Positions 63,473 to 64,000 of a DNA stretch of 64,000 bases are shown here, piece by piece. The position numbers were made by a program, and so were the translations under genes. How positions within the stretch are numbered: the stretch's first letter is position 1; the number at the start of each line of letters is the position of its first letter. The notes beneath the pieces were generated by a model that saw nothing but the letters and a program-made list of their open reading frames with translations, ran no database searches and was not told the DNA's origin. Source of the DNA: Mycobacterium sp. Root265 (lineage in GTDB: Bacteria; Actinomycetota; Actinomycetes; Mycobacteriales; Mycobacteriaceae); contig NZ_LMJA01000008.1 in the NCBI RefSeq assembly GCF_001428895.1, forward strand, positions 1 to 64,000, given 5' to 3'.

Positions 63473-64000
63473 CGACGCATCCTCGGCGGGTGCGGCGTCC
63501 GCTTCGGGTTCTGATTCGAATTGCAGATCAAGCTCGGGTTGGGGTTCGGGTTCGTTCTCCCGGGTCCGCTCGGCGACCTGCTCGTCGTAGTAGCGGATGA
63601 TGACCGCCACCGCCGCGGCCACCGGGACGGCCAGGAAAGCGCCGATCACACCGAACGTGGACGCGCCCAGCGTGACGGCCAGCAGCACGATCACCGCGTG
63701 CAGGTTCATCGACTTGGACTGCAGCCAGGGCTGCAGCACGTTGCCCTCCAGCTGCTGCACCGCGACGATGATGCCCAGCACGATCAGGGCGACGATGGGG
63801 CCGTTGGCGACCAGCGCGATCAACACCGCAAGACCGCCGGCGACGAACGCACCGACGATCGGGACGAAACCACCGATGAAGGTGACGATGGCCAACGCGT
63901 AGGCCAGCGGCACCCCGAGGACCACCAGCCCGATCCCGATGAGCACGGCGTCGACGAAACTGACCAGCGCCTGGGTGCGGATGAAGCCGCCGAGCGTCGA
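63461..64000 (-). CDS. AI-2E family permease (partial, cut by window end)
   Basis: The visible 179 C-terminal residues carry about four hydrophobic segments with LIGIGLVVLGVPLAYALAIV, FVPIVGAFVAGG and LEGNVLQPWLQS, typical of the AI-2E transporter (PerM-like) family. A cytoplasmic acidic tail rich in E, P and D ends in SNVK. The reading frame stays open to the last base, so the start lies beyond the window. Members may export small molecules or act as antiporters; the mycobacterial role is unproven. Confidence 0.87.
   Translation of the reverse strand, partial: STLGGFIRTQALVSFVDAVLIGIGLVVLGVPLAYALAIVTFIGGFVPIVGAFVAGGLAVLIALVANGPIVALIVLGIIVAVQQLEGNVLQPWLQSKSMNLHAVIVLLAVTLGASTFGVIGAFLAVPVAAAVAVIIRYYDEQVAERTRENEPEPQPELDLQFESEPEADAAPAEDASNVK

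Overview
The window is high-GC actinobacterial DNA, almost certainly a rapidly growing mycobacterium (Mycolicibacterium type). The right two thirds follow the gene order of the Mycobacterium tuberculosis Rv3296-Rv3319 region (lhr, nei, RluA-type synthase, glpD2, lpdA, a gamma-glutamylcyclotransferase-like protein, amiA1, amiB1, deoD, pmmB, upp, the Rv3311 homologue, add, deoA, cdd, sdhCDAB). Mycobacterium-typical families also occur: a haemophore-like secreted protein, an MTB12-like antigen, EspC/WXG-like proteins and DesA3.

Positions 223-15564 hold a two-armed catabolic island. The minus arm has a class III CoA-transferase, an SDR, a TauD-type dioxygenase, a Baeyer-Villiger monooxygenase, a luciferase-like monooxygenase, a Rieske oxygenase and another SDR; five of these seven genes overlap their neighbours by 4-8 bases. 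The plus arm has a beta-propeller protein (possible lactonase), a GntR regulator, two acyl-CoA synthetases and two SDRs. No substrate can be named. The gene content fits hydroxylation, ketone formation, Baeyer-Villiger lactonisation, ring opening and CoA activation of a cyclic compound. This is the best candidate for an undescribed pathway.

Positions 15608-25291 are a redox and regulator region: three aldo/keto reductases, an XRE/MmyB regulator, DUF2255 and cupin proteins, a serine-hydrolase lipoprotein, a VOC protein, two TetR regulators, an SDR, a SnoaL-like protein and an F420-reductase-like protein. A GGTACTGCCAGTACC-type palindrome lies in front of both the XRE gene and the DUF2255-cupin-AKR operon. 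Two small secreted proteins follow (25288-26033).

Positions 26156-58765 are the conserved core with insertions. A desaturase/reductase pair (DesA3 and Rv3230c type) lies divergent from a FabR/DesT-type regulator, with two matching 18-bp operators between them. A FAD monooxygenase and its TetR regulator share two 34-bp palindromes. An AbrB-type membrane protein lies divergent from a MarR regulator with two CAAG-N6-CTTG sites. An EspC-like, WXG-NlpC/P60 and GPP34 trio sits beside upp. Salvage genes for purine and pyrimidine nucleosides (deoD, upp, add, deoA, cdd) lie close together with pmmB, which may convert the sugar phosphates they release.

Positions 58979-62453 carry the sdhCDAB operon for succinate dehydrogenase. 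Beyond it, an AbiEi/DUF559-type gene is bracketed by two related 53-bp palindromic elements, followed by an AI-2E family permease cut by the window end. I found no rRNA, tRNA or CRISPR array. No stretch longer than 300 bases lacks a gene; the longest are 1-222, 36610-36813 and 58766-58978, each described below.
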